Assembly: GCA_003133425.1 (NCBI GenBank)
Contig: PKXI01000270.1
Span: 1-6,628, forward strand
DNA: 6,628 nucleotides
Direction of reading: 5' to 3'
DNA from: Acidobacteriaceae bacterium
Lineage (GTDB): Bacteria; Acidobacteriota; Terriglobia; Terriglobales; Acidobacteriaceae
In this document: piece by piece, positions 1 through 5,527 of the stretch
Layout of the letters: every line of letters starts with the position of its first letter
How positions within the stretch are numbered: position 1 is the stretch's first letter
Translations under genes and position numbers: made by a program
The notes under the pieces: model-generated
Told to the model about the DNA's origin: nothing
Databases searched by the model: none
Seen by the model: the letters and a program-made list of their open reading frames with translations, nothing else

Positions 1-280
1 CCAAACAAGCGGAGCCACCGCAGGTATCCGGCCCAGCTTCAGAACAAATCTTGACCCCTCATGGGCAGGCGCAAGCTCGTATTTGGTTGGGATTCGGGAC
101 AGATTGTTGGACCGAACGCACGCAACTTGCCATTGAAACGCACAGGCCAGGTGAAACTGAGATGCTAAGTCAATCAATCCACCTATGTGTGACATCTGGG
201 GGCGCAAAAGCCAGGCCGGACGCGCCCGCAGAATCGGCTTGCTGGTCGCCGCCACAAGCCGAAGGAGGCGGATCCGCTCG
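1..280. other. Upstream region without a supportable gene
   Basis: Several frames are open for short distances, including a plus-strand frame 3 that is open from the window edge to about base 284, but none gives a recognisable protein or has a good ribosome binding site. The last part (about 262-280) is the leader of the first transporter gene and contains its AAGGAGG. A 6-bp inverted repeat, GGGCGC at 200-205 and GCGCCC at 222-227, could form a small leader hairpin. No convincing promoter hexamers were found. The tail of an unseen upstream gene cannot be excluded. Confidence 0.5.
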
Positions 281-790
281 ATGACAATCCGAGAAGGACG
301 ACCGACCCCCGACCCGCAAATTGGCTATTCAGCGCCAAAGCAGCCTCGATACCGCTGGATGATGCTTCCACCCTGGTTGGCATTCTCGCTGCTGACTGTC
401 CTGCTGTACGGCGTGTGGGGGGCACTATCGAAAATTGTCTCGGACGACATGAGCCCGTTCATGTATCAGGTGGCATTTTCCGCGGGTCTGATCCCGATCG
501 TTGTAGTTTTGCTTCGTTCCCCGCGCCTCTCCGTCGGAAGCGGCGAAAAGCGCCGGACGCGCGGGAAGTTTTATGCTTTTGCTACCGGAATACTGGGCGG
601 TGCAGGCAATATTGCGCTATATCAATCGCTCAGTATCGGCGGCAAGGCTTCGGTCTCCGTTCCCTTGAGTTCGGTTTATTCCATCGTCACGGTAATTCTG
701 GCGTTTGTGCTGTTGAAGGAGCGCATCAGCAGTATGCAGAAGCTCGGGTTGATCTTTGGGTTCGTCGCAATTTACCTGTTGAGCACTTAA
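281..790 (+). CDS. Small EamA/DMT-family membrane transporter subunit (first of a pair)
   Basis: This is a 169-aa inner-membrane protein of the drug/metabolite transporter superfamily, carrying one EamA-like half. About five hydrophobic segments are visible near residues 31-50, 60-78, 97-118, 125-145 and 152-168. The family-like stretch GGKASVSVPLSSVYSIVT (about 120-137) is followed by LLKERIS before the last helix. Typical DMT proteins have ten helices in two EamA repeats. This one has a single repeat, so it must dimerise, most simply with its paralogue just downstream. The ATG at 281 was chosen because AAGGAGG lies at 262-268, although the 12-nt spacing is slightly long. The ATG at 359 or 362 would begin directly before the first helix (MLPPWLAF) and would remove a hydrophilic 26-residue leader. 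It has no good binding site but stays possible. Substrate and direction of transport are unknown. Confidence 0.82.
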   Translation: MTIREGRPTPDPQIGYSAPKQPRYRWMMLPPWLAFSLLTVLLYGVWGALSKIVSDDMSPFMYQVAFSAGLIPIVVVLLRSPRLSVGSGEKRRTRGKFYAFATGILGGAGNIALYQSLSIGGKASVSVPLSSVYSIVTVILAFVLLKERISSMQKLGLIFGFVAIYLLST

Positions 791-827
791 CCGTTGAGCA
801 AAGTCGGTGCTAGGGGGCCACCTGAAC

Positions 828-1280
828 ATGCACTTTCCATTATGGCTGGTATTTGCTTTGATCGCTCTGCTGACTTGGGGCTTGTCAGGCATTGTTCAAA
901 AGCTGTCGACGAATGAAATCTCAACGGAGCTTGCACTGCTGTGGTTCTGCTACGCGATGTTTGCGTTGAGCGTAGTTGTCCTGGTGTTCGTACGATTGAG
1001 CTGGCATCTTAGTGTCGGTCTTTTCTGCATTGCCGCATTCGCGGGAATCCTGAACGCTCTAGGGGTCATGGCTAGCTTTGCTGCTCTCGAAAGCGGAGGG
1101 AAGGCATCTATTGTCATTCCTTTGACATGCCTATATCCGTTGGTCACGATCTGCATCGCAGTGATGTTTCTGCATGAGGGACTCACGCGCATGCAGATCA
1201 CTGGCGTAGTTCTCGCCGTTGTGGCGGCGATTCTGCTTTCTCAGGAAGCACCTACGGACCACGCCAAAGATGCTCTCTGA
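828..1280 (+). CDS. Small EamA/DMT-family membrane transporter subunit (second of a pair)
   Basis: This 150-aa inner-membrane protein is a paralogue of the preceding gene. It has about five hydrophobic segments near residues 5-22, 33-55, 62-85, 94-115 and 122-138, and a short polar tail. The stretch GGKASIVIPLTCLYPLVT (about 90-107) lines up with the same position in the upstream protein, and FLHEGLTRMQ lines up with LLKERISSMQ. The ATG at 828 is preferred over an in-frame GTG at 807. It sits behind a purine-rich AGGGGG about 10 nt upstream, and the membrane segment starts at once. The gene begins 37 nt after the stop of its neighbour, which suggests co-transcription. A heterodimeric transporter built from two half-size proteins is the simplest reading. 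Homodimers of each are also possible. The transported compound cannot be inferred. Confidence 0.82.
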   Translation: MHFPLWLVFALIALLTWGLSGIVQKLSTNEISTELALLWFCYAMFALSVVVLVFVRLSWHLSVGLFCIAAFAGILNALGVMASFAALESGGKASIVIPLTCLYPLVTICIAVMFLHEGLTRMQITGVVLAVVAAILLSQEAPTDHAKDAL

Positions 1281-1354
1281 TCTTCTACTACGAATGCAAT
1301 TGAAAGGTGTTTCATTTCTACTTCATGACTGAGATAGACAAAGGAGATGTTGGT

Positions 1355-2119
1355 ATGTCAGATGGACGAGTAGTCTTGGTGACGGGAGCCGCATATGGAA
1401 TTGGGCGCGGTATTGCGCTGCATTTCGCGTCCCGTGGAGATAGTATCCTGCTCGCGGATGTGAACATCGAGCGCGGTACGTTGTTGGAAGCTGCCATTCG
1501 TGAGGATGGTGGCAACGCAATATTTGTGCATACCGATGTTCGCGATGAGAGTGCCGTGCAAAAAGCTATTGATCGGGCCGTATGCGAATGGGGAAAGCTC
1601 GACGTTCTCTGCAACGATGCAGGGGTCGAGACCTATCGCCGCGCAGATGAGCTTACGCTTCAGGATTGGAACGAGATGATGGAGACCAATCTCCGTGGGG
1701 CCTTTTTCTGTTCTAAGTACGCATTCCCTTTTTTACAGAAGACCAAAGGTTGCATCGTCAACATTTCATCAGTTCAGGGTTTGGCCTGTGAACGCCATGG
1801 ATCTGTATACGCAGCAACGAAGGCTGGCCTTCTCGCCCTAACTCGCGGGATGGCCATTGACTTTGCACCCTTTGGAGTTCGCGTGAATGCGATATGTCCG
1901 GGGGCGATTCATTCAGGTATGATGGAAGCTTTTCTTGCCAAAGAGAGTGACCCAGACGCAATTATTGCATCAATGAGCAAAAGAATTCCTCTTGGTTTTA
2001 TTGGGCGCCCGGAACATATTGCAGGCGTCGCTTATTTCTTAGCTTCGCCGGACGCCGCCTATATCACCGGAACTTGGATTGGCGCTGATGGGGGACTCTT
2101 GGCTCGCTTGGCTTTGTGA
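1355..2119 (+). CDS. Classical short-chain dehydrogenase/reductase (SDR), probably NAD-dependent
   Basis: This 254-aa cytoplasmic oxidoreductase has a Rossmann fold and the usual length for a classical SDR. The nucleotide-binding motif TGAAYGIG is at residues 10-17. Asp35 at the end of the second strand (LLADVN) is typical of NAD(H) rather than NADP(H) preference. NDAG at 87-90 replaces the usual NNAG. The catalytic set is Asn112, Ser139, Tyr152 and Lys156 (YAATK). The C-terminal ITGTWIGADGG is the usual family signature. The ATG at 1355 is favoured over 1307 (GTG) and 1325 (ATG) because AAGGAGAT lies at 1341-1348 with good spacing and the Rossmann strand starts within six residues. It follows the transporter pair by 74 nt on the same strand, so it may oxidise or reduce the transported compound. 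That link is inference. The exact substrate (sugar, polyol, hydroxy acid or steroid-like alcohol) is not readable. Confidence 0.93.
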   Translation: MSDGRVVLVTGAAYGIGRGIALHFASRGDSILLADVNIERGTLLEAAIREDGGNAIFVHTDVRDESAVQKAIDRAVCEWGKLDVLCNDAGVETYRRADELTLQDWNEMMETNLRGAFFCSKYAFPFLQKTKGCIVNISSVQGLACERHGSVYAATKAGLLALTRGMAIDFAPFGVRVNAICPGAIHSGMMEAFLAKESDPDAIIASMSKRIPLGFIGRPEHIAGVAYFLASPDAAYITGTWIGADGGLLARLAL

Positions 2120-2412
2120 GATGGCATGGCAATCGGAGTCATGGTCGGATTGAGGGAGGCGGGGAGTCTCGTGGTGCATTGGCTGAAATCTCAAGTTTCG
2201 GCCGCCAATCGTCAGAGATTGCCCATGAATGGTTTCCCGCTGCTCAATTTGAAATCCAACGAAATGCAAATGCGATGCAGAGGGTCATTGCGCTCTGCAA
2301 GAACCGGTGCGAACGCGGGCCAGTACTTTCAAATAAGCTTTCCCGGTTGCGGTTATCCTTGGCGATCACTCAAAAGCGGCCATACGTTATCACTTCAAAA
2401 CCGGCCATCCAT
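2120..2412. other. Gene-free spacer downstream of the SDR gene
   Basis: No credible protein is encoded on either strand. Open frames here lack recognisable motifs. A hairpin with an 8-bp stem containing one G-T pair (GGCTGAAA 2181-2188 with TTTCGGCC 2196-2203, 7-nt loop) lies about 60 bp after the SDR stop but has no T-tract, so it is at best a weak terminator. A second small hairpin (GCAGAG 2277-2282, CTCTGC 2293-2298) follows. The end of this stretch holds the imperfect tandem repeat listed separately. Confidence 0.5.
2365..2408. repeat. Imperfect tandem repeat of about 20 bp, possible IS end remnant
   Basis: Two copies of ATCACT(T)CAAAA(G/C)CGGCCAT lie at 2365-2383 and 2389-2408, 5 bp apart, differing by one inserted T and one G/C change. 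Closely spaced repeats of this size are known near the ends of IS21-family elements, where the transposase binds. Assignment to IS21 is an inference from this arrangement only, since no istA or istB coding sequence is visible nearby. Confidence 0.45.
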
Positions 2413-2438
2413 GGGTTCTTCCGCACTTTTGGTGAACC
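2413..2438 (+). repeat. Possible left terminal repeat of the decayed ISL3-type element
   Basis: The sequence begins GGGTTCTTCCGCACTTTTGG and lies about 75-100 bp upstream of the ISL3-type transposase start, which is where a left end would be expected. ISL3-family ends usually begin with GG followed by a C/T-rich stretch, which agrees. No matching inverted copy was found downstream, consistent with loss of the right part of the element, so the call is tentative. Confidence 0.35.
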
Positions 2439-2512
2439 ATGGCTGGCACTTTGCCGAAGGGGTAAGGGGCGGTACAAGGAAGTCAAGCTCTGGCGGCTTC
2501 GCGCAGTTGGCT

Positions 2513-2736
2513 ATGGAACCGCGGACGTTGTTGCCGGATGCCGGCGAAGTCGTTCTGGATCGGTTGCAGGTCTACGGGCGGGACCGGCTCGTGATGGTGC
2601 TGCGTCCCGTAGCGAAGGGAAGCTGTTGCCCAGCGTGCCAGCGGATTTCGCGGCGCACGCATAGCTGGTACAGTCGCGGCTTGGCGATCTGCCCTGGGAG
2701 GGCATTCCGATCAGCATCGAGTTGTATGTGCGTAGC
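2513..2736 (+). pseudogene. ISL3-family transposase, N-terminal fragment with a frameshift
   Basis: From the ATG at 2513 the reading is MEPRTLLPDAGEVVLDRLQV and onward to a zinc-finger-like CPAC (codons 2627-2638) and RTHSWYSRGL. This is the pattern of the ISL3 transposase N-terminal DNA-binding region, in which a CPxC motif is followed by HSxYxRxLADLPWxG. Here the frame breaks after TTGGC at 2681-2685. The expected continuation DLPWEGIPISIELYVR is found one frame over from 2686, as if one base had been lost. Homology stops near 2733-2736, before the rest of the zinc region and the whole DDE catalytic domain. About 75 residues remain of a protein normally over 400 aa, so it cannot act as a transposase. 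The piece joins an IS4-type fragment directly. Confidence 0.72.
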
Positions 2737-2871
2737 ACGCGGGGGGCATGGTATCGGAGTTGGCGCCTGGTGAGTCTGGATGGCAGCACTTTCGATGTCG
2801 CCGACGAGAAGTCCAACGAGGATGCTTTCTCTCGCCCGGGGGCCAGCCGCGGCTCCAGCGCATTTCCGTGA
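2737..2871 (+). pseudogene. IS4-family transposase, internal fragment around the first catalytic Asp
   Basis: In the same frame as the shifted ISL3 segment, bases from about 2737 encode TRGAWYRSWRLVSLDGSTFD, followed by VADEKSNEDAF and SRPGASRGSSAFP, and then a TGA at 2869-2871. The SLDGSTFDV stretch (Asp codon 2779-2781) corresponds to the first catalytic Asp of IS4-type DDE transposases. The following PD/N/AF/RPGxSRGxSAFP pattern is characteristic of a common IS4 subgroup. Only about 44 residues survive. There is no start codon of its own, no N-terminal domain, and nothing recognisable of the second Asp or the YREK region downstream. It is a relic, joined to the ISL3 relic by a past insertion or deletion. 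Confidence 0.7.
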
Positions 2872-3133
2872 GTTTTCCTATGAGAGAGGATGTCAAGCGA
2901 AAAAACTCCCCCCTGCTCCCCGTAAGGGGAAGCTGTTTGGCGTGCATCCAGCCCGATGTCCCAGACTGAGCGTGACCCGGCCGGTTGCGGTTATATCTCG
3001 TCGGTTTCATGTTTCCGATGGTGGTTCGACGCCGTCGGCTCGTGAAGCTTCGCAAGCAGAAGTGTTGGCTCCAGACAACGTGCCAACCATGATCCTATGT
3101 GAGACTCGAGGCCTATAGCTTTATTGGGTTGTA
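2872..3133. other. Gene-free stretch between IS relics and the recombinase element
   Basis: I see no recognisable coding sequence on either strand. A short open frame reads through part of it, but its residues match no family I know. The stretch contains a small hairpin (CCCC GTAA GGGG, around 2916-2930). It also holds one copy, at 2981-2994, of a 14-nt word also found at 2343-2356. It ends at the outer edge of the left inverted repeat, so it is the sequence into which the element inserted, or an older scar. Confidence 0.5.
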
Positions 3134-3218
3134 CAAATGTGAAGTTGTTAGGAATGTGGAGTTGGCGCGCCAAGGCCGCACAAATCGCGGGCGCCGATAT
3201 TTCCAACTCCACATTTCT
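3134..3218 (+). repeat. Left terminal inverted repeat of the RIT element (85 bp)
   Basis: The sequence begins CAAATGTGAAGTTGTTAGGA and matches the reverse complement of 6544-6628 at every one of 85 positions. Identity stops at 3219 on the inner side, where the left has AC and the right has TA. On the outer side the comparison is cut off by the window edge. Inside are two direct copies and one inverted copy of a 13-nt motif and a central GC-rich palindromic part (see separate entries). Confidence 0.96.
3135..3216. promoter_or_regulatory. Triple 13-nt motif array, probable recombinase binding sites (left end)
   Basis: The motif RAATGTGRAGTTG occurs at 3135-3147 (AAATGTGAAGTTG), again at 3152-3164 in the same direction (GAATGTGGAGTTG), and inverted at 3204-3216 (complement AAATGTGGAGTTG). 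The two direct copies are offset by 17 bp. Tyrosine recombinases commonly bind arms of 11-13 bp, so these are good candidates for binding sites of one or more of the three recombinases. That role is inferred. The same array occurs mirrored in the right end. Confidence 0.6.
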
Positions 3219-3275
3219 ACGTAGCATTGGGATGGCCACCATCGCGTGGCCTATTCCACTTTTTCGAGGTTACAG
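3219..3275 (+). promoter_or_regulatory. Leader of the recombinase operon with an inverted repeat
   Basis: The 57 nt between the left repeat and the chosen start of the first recombinase gene must hold the promoter and ribosome binding site, unless transcription starts inside the repeat or upstream. It contains GGCCAC (3234-3239) and GTGGCC (3246-3251), a perfect 6-bp inverted repeat with a 6-nt spacer that could be an operator or small hairpin. CGAGGT at 3265-3270 is a plausible ribosome binding site for the ATG at 3276. No strong -35/-10 pair is evident. Confidence 0.4.
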
Positions 3276-4523
3276 ATGCTACGTTCTCTATTTCCCAGAG
3301 CCTATTGCAGGTTTCTCTCTCTGCCATTGTTGGGATGTGTCGCCGATGGCTTTGACGATTGGCTTGCCGCCAATGGCTACACGCGAGTCTCGCGCCAAAA
3401 CTCGATCCGCATGCTGCCGCATGTGGATGCTGAGCTTAGACGCCGTCAAGTTAAGGAACTTGCCAACCTGGCCCAACCGGTTCTCCGCAATTGTTGGCGG
3501 GCTCTCCGCAAGAACCGTAATTCCTCGGCAAGAGCAGTGCGGACATTGGAACGATATCTGGCCGCGAACGGCTTGATCGCTGATGATCAACCAGCAACAG
3601 GAGCTTCCGCCGCTTCAGAACTCGCCAACGAGTATGCGAACTACCTGCGCGAAGTACGCGGCTTTGCTGCATCTACCGTTGCGAATCATCGCTATACAGT
3701 GCAGTGCTTCTTGCAGCACCTAGAGGGAGCGGAGATCGCGCTGAAGAAGATCCGGGTCGCGCACATCGAATCCTACATCATCCAAGCCGGCAAACGCCTG
3801 AGCCGGTCAAGTCTGCAACACGACATCAGCGCACTGAGAAGTTTCCTTCGATTCGAAGCCATTGAAGACAGGGTTCCCTCTGGACTGGCCAGCCAGATTG
3901 ATACGCCGCGTCTTTACCAATTCGAAAAGCTGCCACGCGCTCTTCCCTGGGAGACGGTCCGCACCCTTCTGCGATCCATCGACAGAACCTCGGCGATGGG
4001 ACTACGCGACTACGCGATGTTCTTGCTGATTGCTACATACGGATTGCGTGTCAGCGAGGTGGTGGCAATCACACTCGATGATATTCGCTGGAGACAGGGC
4101 AGCCTGCGAATCCGCCAGAGCAAGACTTCTTCAGCTTTGGAACTGCCGCTGACCAACGAGGTTTCCACGGCGCTGGTGAAGCATCTGAAGCGAACGCCAC
4201 CTCCAGCGCCGTATCGCCGGATCTTTCTGAGAATGCGGGCTCCCATCGGAGTGTTGAAACGTACGGTGATCAGGGGAGTTTTTTTACGCTCGGTTCGCAA
4301 CAGCGGCGTCAGGATTCCCTTCCAGGGTGCACATTGTCTGCGCCACTCGCTGGCGGTTCATCTCCTGAAGAGCGGAACATCCCTCAAGACCATCGGTGGT
4401 GTCCTCGGGCATCGTTCTGCAGTGAGCACGTCGACCTATCTACGACTGGCCACCGAGGACTTGCGGGGAGTTTCTCTTCCGGTCCCAGGGAGAAAGCACG
4501 ATGGAAAGCAGGGCCAGCGATGA
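3276..4523 (+). CDS. ritA: Tyrosine recombinase, first gene of the RIT trio (RitA-like)
   Basis: This 415-aa tyrosine site-specific recombinase cuts and rejoins DNA through a 3'-phosphotyrosyl bond. An N-terminal extension (about residues 1-110, LFPRAYCRFLSLPLLG) precedes a SAM-like core-binding domain (about 113-195, LREVRGFAASTVANHRYTV) and a C-terminal catalytic domain (about 225-400). The catalytic residues are Arg258 (YGLRVSE), Lys283 (RQSKTSS), His353 and Arg356 (HCLRHS), His379 (LGH) and Tyr388 (STYLRL), with the normal spacing of nine from His to Tyr. The ATG at 3276 is preferred to a GTG at 3246. It has CGAGGT just upstream, and the GTG falls inside an inverted repeat. Its stop overlaps the next start as ATGA, indicating translational coupling. 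It is the longest member of the trio and the first gene after the left end, as expected for RitA. Confidence 0.92.
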   Translation: MLRSLFPRAYCRFLSLPLLGCVADGFDDWLAANGYTRVSRQNSIRMLPHVDAELRRRQVKELANLAQPVLRNCWRALRKNRNSSARAVRTLERYLAANGLIADDQPATGASAASELANEYANYLREVRGFAASTVANHRYTVQCFLQHLEGAEIALKKIRVAHIESYIIQAGKRLSRSSLQHDISALRSFLRFEAIEDRVPSGLASQIDTPRLYQFEKLPRALPWETVRTLLRSIDRTSAMGLRDYAMFLLIATYGLRVSEVVAITLDDIRWRQGSLRIRQSKTSSALELPLTNEVSTALVKHLKRTPPPAPYRRIFLRMRAPIGVLKRTVIRGVFLRSVRNSGVRIPFQGAHCLRHSLAVHLLKSGTSLKTIGGVLGHRSAVSTSTYLRLATEDLRGVSLPVPGRKHDGKQGQR

Positions 4524-5527
4524 CTAAGACAGTCGCTGTGTTTTCGTCTCGGCTTGCGCCCGCCTTGAAGCGGTACGTGGATCTGAAGCGGGCCTTGGGT
4601 CGCGGTTTCGACGACGCGACTCGCACTTTGCAGTTGCTCGATCGATTCCTTCAGGACCAAACTATTAGGTACCCTGACCTGAATGCCGAGGCGTTTCAGG
4701 CCTGGTGCCAGACCCAAGAGCATCTCGCTTCCGGTGTTCGCCGTGGCCGAATGAGGGAGGTTTACAACTTCTGCCTCTATCGCCTCCGGACCGAGCCCCA
4801 GTGCTTCGTTCCTGATCCCGTCCTGTTTCCGAAGCCTCATCAAAGGCTTCAACCCTACATCTTCTCCGAACAGGCCGTAGCCAAATTGTTGCGAGCCAGC
4901 TCGGGGTTGAGGCGAGGGCCATCCTCACCGCTTCGTCCTGAGGTGATTCGACTGGCGATTGTACTGTTGTTCACGACCGGAATAAGGCGTGGGGAACTCC
5001 TGCGCCTGACTATGGGCGACTACGACTCTCGGGATAAGACGCTGCTGATTCGAGAGTCGAAGTTCCATAAATCACGCCTGCTTCCTCTCCACCGCGAGAT
5101 TGCCGCGGAGATCGATCGCTATCTGCGCGCTCGGACCCTGAGGAGACTGCCCCTCTCCGCAGATACAGCCCTCATCGGGAACGCCGCCAAGGGCGGACGG
5201 GCTTATAGCGGCCCGGGCCTGCAACTCTGTTTCCAGTCCCTCCTTAAGAAATGCTCCATCTTCACCCCAAAGGGAAAACTGCCACGCATTCATGATGCTC
5301 GTCACAGCTTCGCCGTCAATGCCCTGCTGTGCTGGTACCAGGAGGGCACCGACGTCGGGGCCAAACTCCCTTTGTTGGCCACCTATATGGGGCACGTCTC
5401 CGTGATGTCCACCCACTATTACTTGCAGTGGATTGAGCGGCTCCGATCAGCTGCCAGTAAAAGATTTGCCAGCCACTACGGCGAGCTGGTTGTGCCAGCA
5501 CCGAGCCGGAAAGGAGGACAAGCATGA
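4520..5527 (+). CDS. ritB: Tyrosine recombinase, second gene of the RIT trio (RitB-like)
   Basis: This 335-aa tyrosine recombinase diverges strongly from both neighbours. The N-terminal part (about 10-95, LKRYVDLKRALGRGFDD) resembles a core-binding helical domain but is short. The catalytic domain follows (about 112-318). The catalytic set is Arg156 (TTGIRRGEL), Lys181 (RESKFHKSR), His258 and Arg261 (IHDARHSF), His292 (YMGH) and Tyr301 (STHYYLQW, the second Tyr, at the standard spacing of nine from the His). The insertion NALLCWYQEGTDVGAKLPLL between the HxxR box and GH is longer than in the other two. The frame is open upstream to 4334. The ATG at 4520 is chosen because it forms an ATGA overlap with the upstream stop, and the upstream part would overlap the catalytic end of ritA. 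No strong binding site is seen, consistent with coupled translation. Confidence 0.91.
   Translation: MTKTVAVFSSRLAPALKRYVDLKRALGRGFDDATRTLQLLDRFLQDQTIRYPDLNAEAFQAWCQTQEHLASGVRRGRMREVYNFCLYRLRTEPQCFVPDPVLFPKPHQRLQPYIFSEQAVAKLLRASSGLRRGPSSPLRPEVIRLAIVLLFTTGIRRGELLRLTMGDYDSRDKTLLIRESKFHKSRLLPLHREIAAEIDRYLRARTLRRLPLSADTALIGNAAKGGRAYSGPGLQLCFQSLLKKCSIFTPKGKLPRIHDARHSFAVNALLCWYQEGTDVGAKLPLLATYMGHVSVMSTHYYLQWIERLRSAASKRFASHYGELVVPAPSRKGGQA
5511..5517 (+). promoter_or_regulatory. Strong ribosome binding site for the third recombinase
   Basis: AAGGAGG sits 6 nt before the ATG at 5524, near-ideal spacing. It lies inside the last codons of the second recombinase gene. Translation of the third gene can therefore be initiated independently as well as by coupling through the ATGA overlap, unlike the second gene, which has no comparable site. 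Confidence 0.75.

Noticed and set aside
200..227. GGGCGC/GCGCCC hairpin upstream of the first transporter as a riboswitch or attenuator
   Set aside because: A single 6-bp stem with no T-tract or conserved aptamer-like core is too little to support a regulatory RNA.
51..284. Open frame at the start of the window
   Set aside because: The composition is unlike a typical protein, no motif is present, it starts at a TTG without a binding site, and it overlaps the leader of the transporter gene.
1300..1328. TTGAAA at 1300-1305 as -35 of a promoter for the SDR gene
   Set aside because: No acceptable -10 hexamer lies at 16-18 nt spacing, so I do not list a promoter.
2126..2512. Long plus-strand open frame upstream of and including the ISL3 fragment as one gene
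   Set aside because: Residues before the ATG at 2513 show no family pattern and run through apparent IS-end sequence. Only the part from 2513 resembles a transposase.
2116..2664. 182-residue plus-strand open frame overlapping the SDR stop
   Set aside because: It is rich in Arg, Ser and Gly with no motif, and is out of frame with the recognisable ISL3 sequence it overlaps. Likely a chance frame.
3134..3218. Terminal repeats as a CRISPR or integron attC array
   Set aside because: There are only two copies, in inverted orientation, at the ends of a recombinase operon. There is no spacer series, and no integron integrase-specific insertion is evident in the recombinases.
2991..3242. Minus-strand open frame running through the left inverted repeat
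   Set aside because: It is created by the repeat sequence itself and has no ribosome binding site or known domain.
4334..4519. N-terminal extension of the second recombinase back to base 4334
   Set aside because: It would overlap the catalytic C-terminus of the first recombinase by about 190 bp. The extra residues do not look like a recombinase domain, and the ATGA overlap at 4520 is the natural start.
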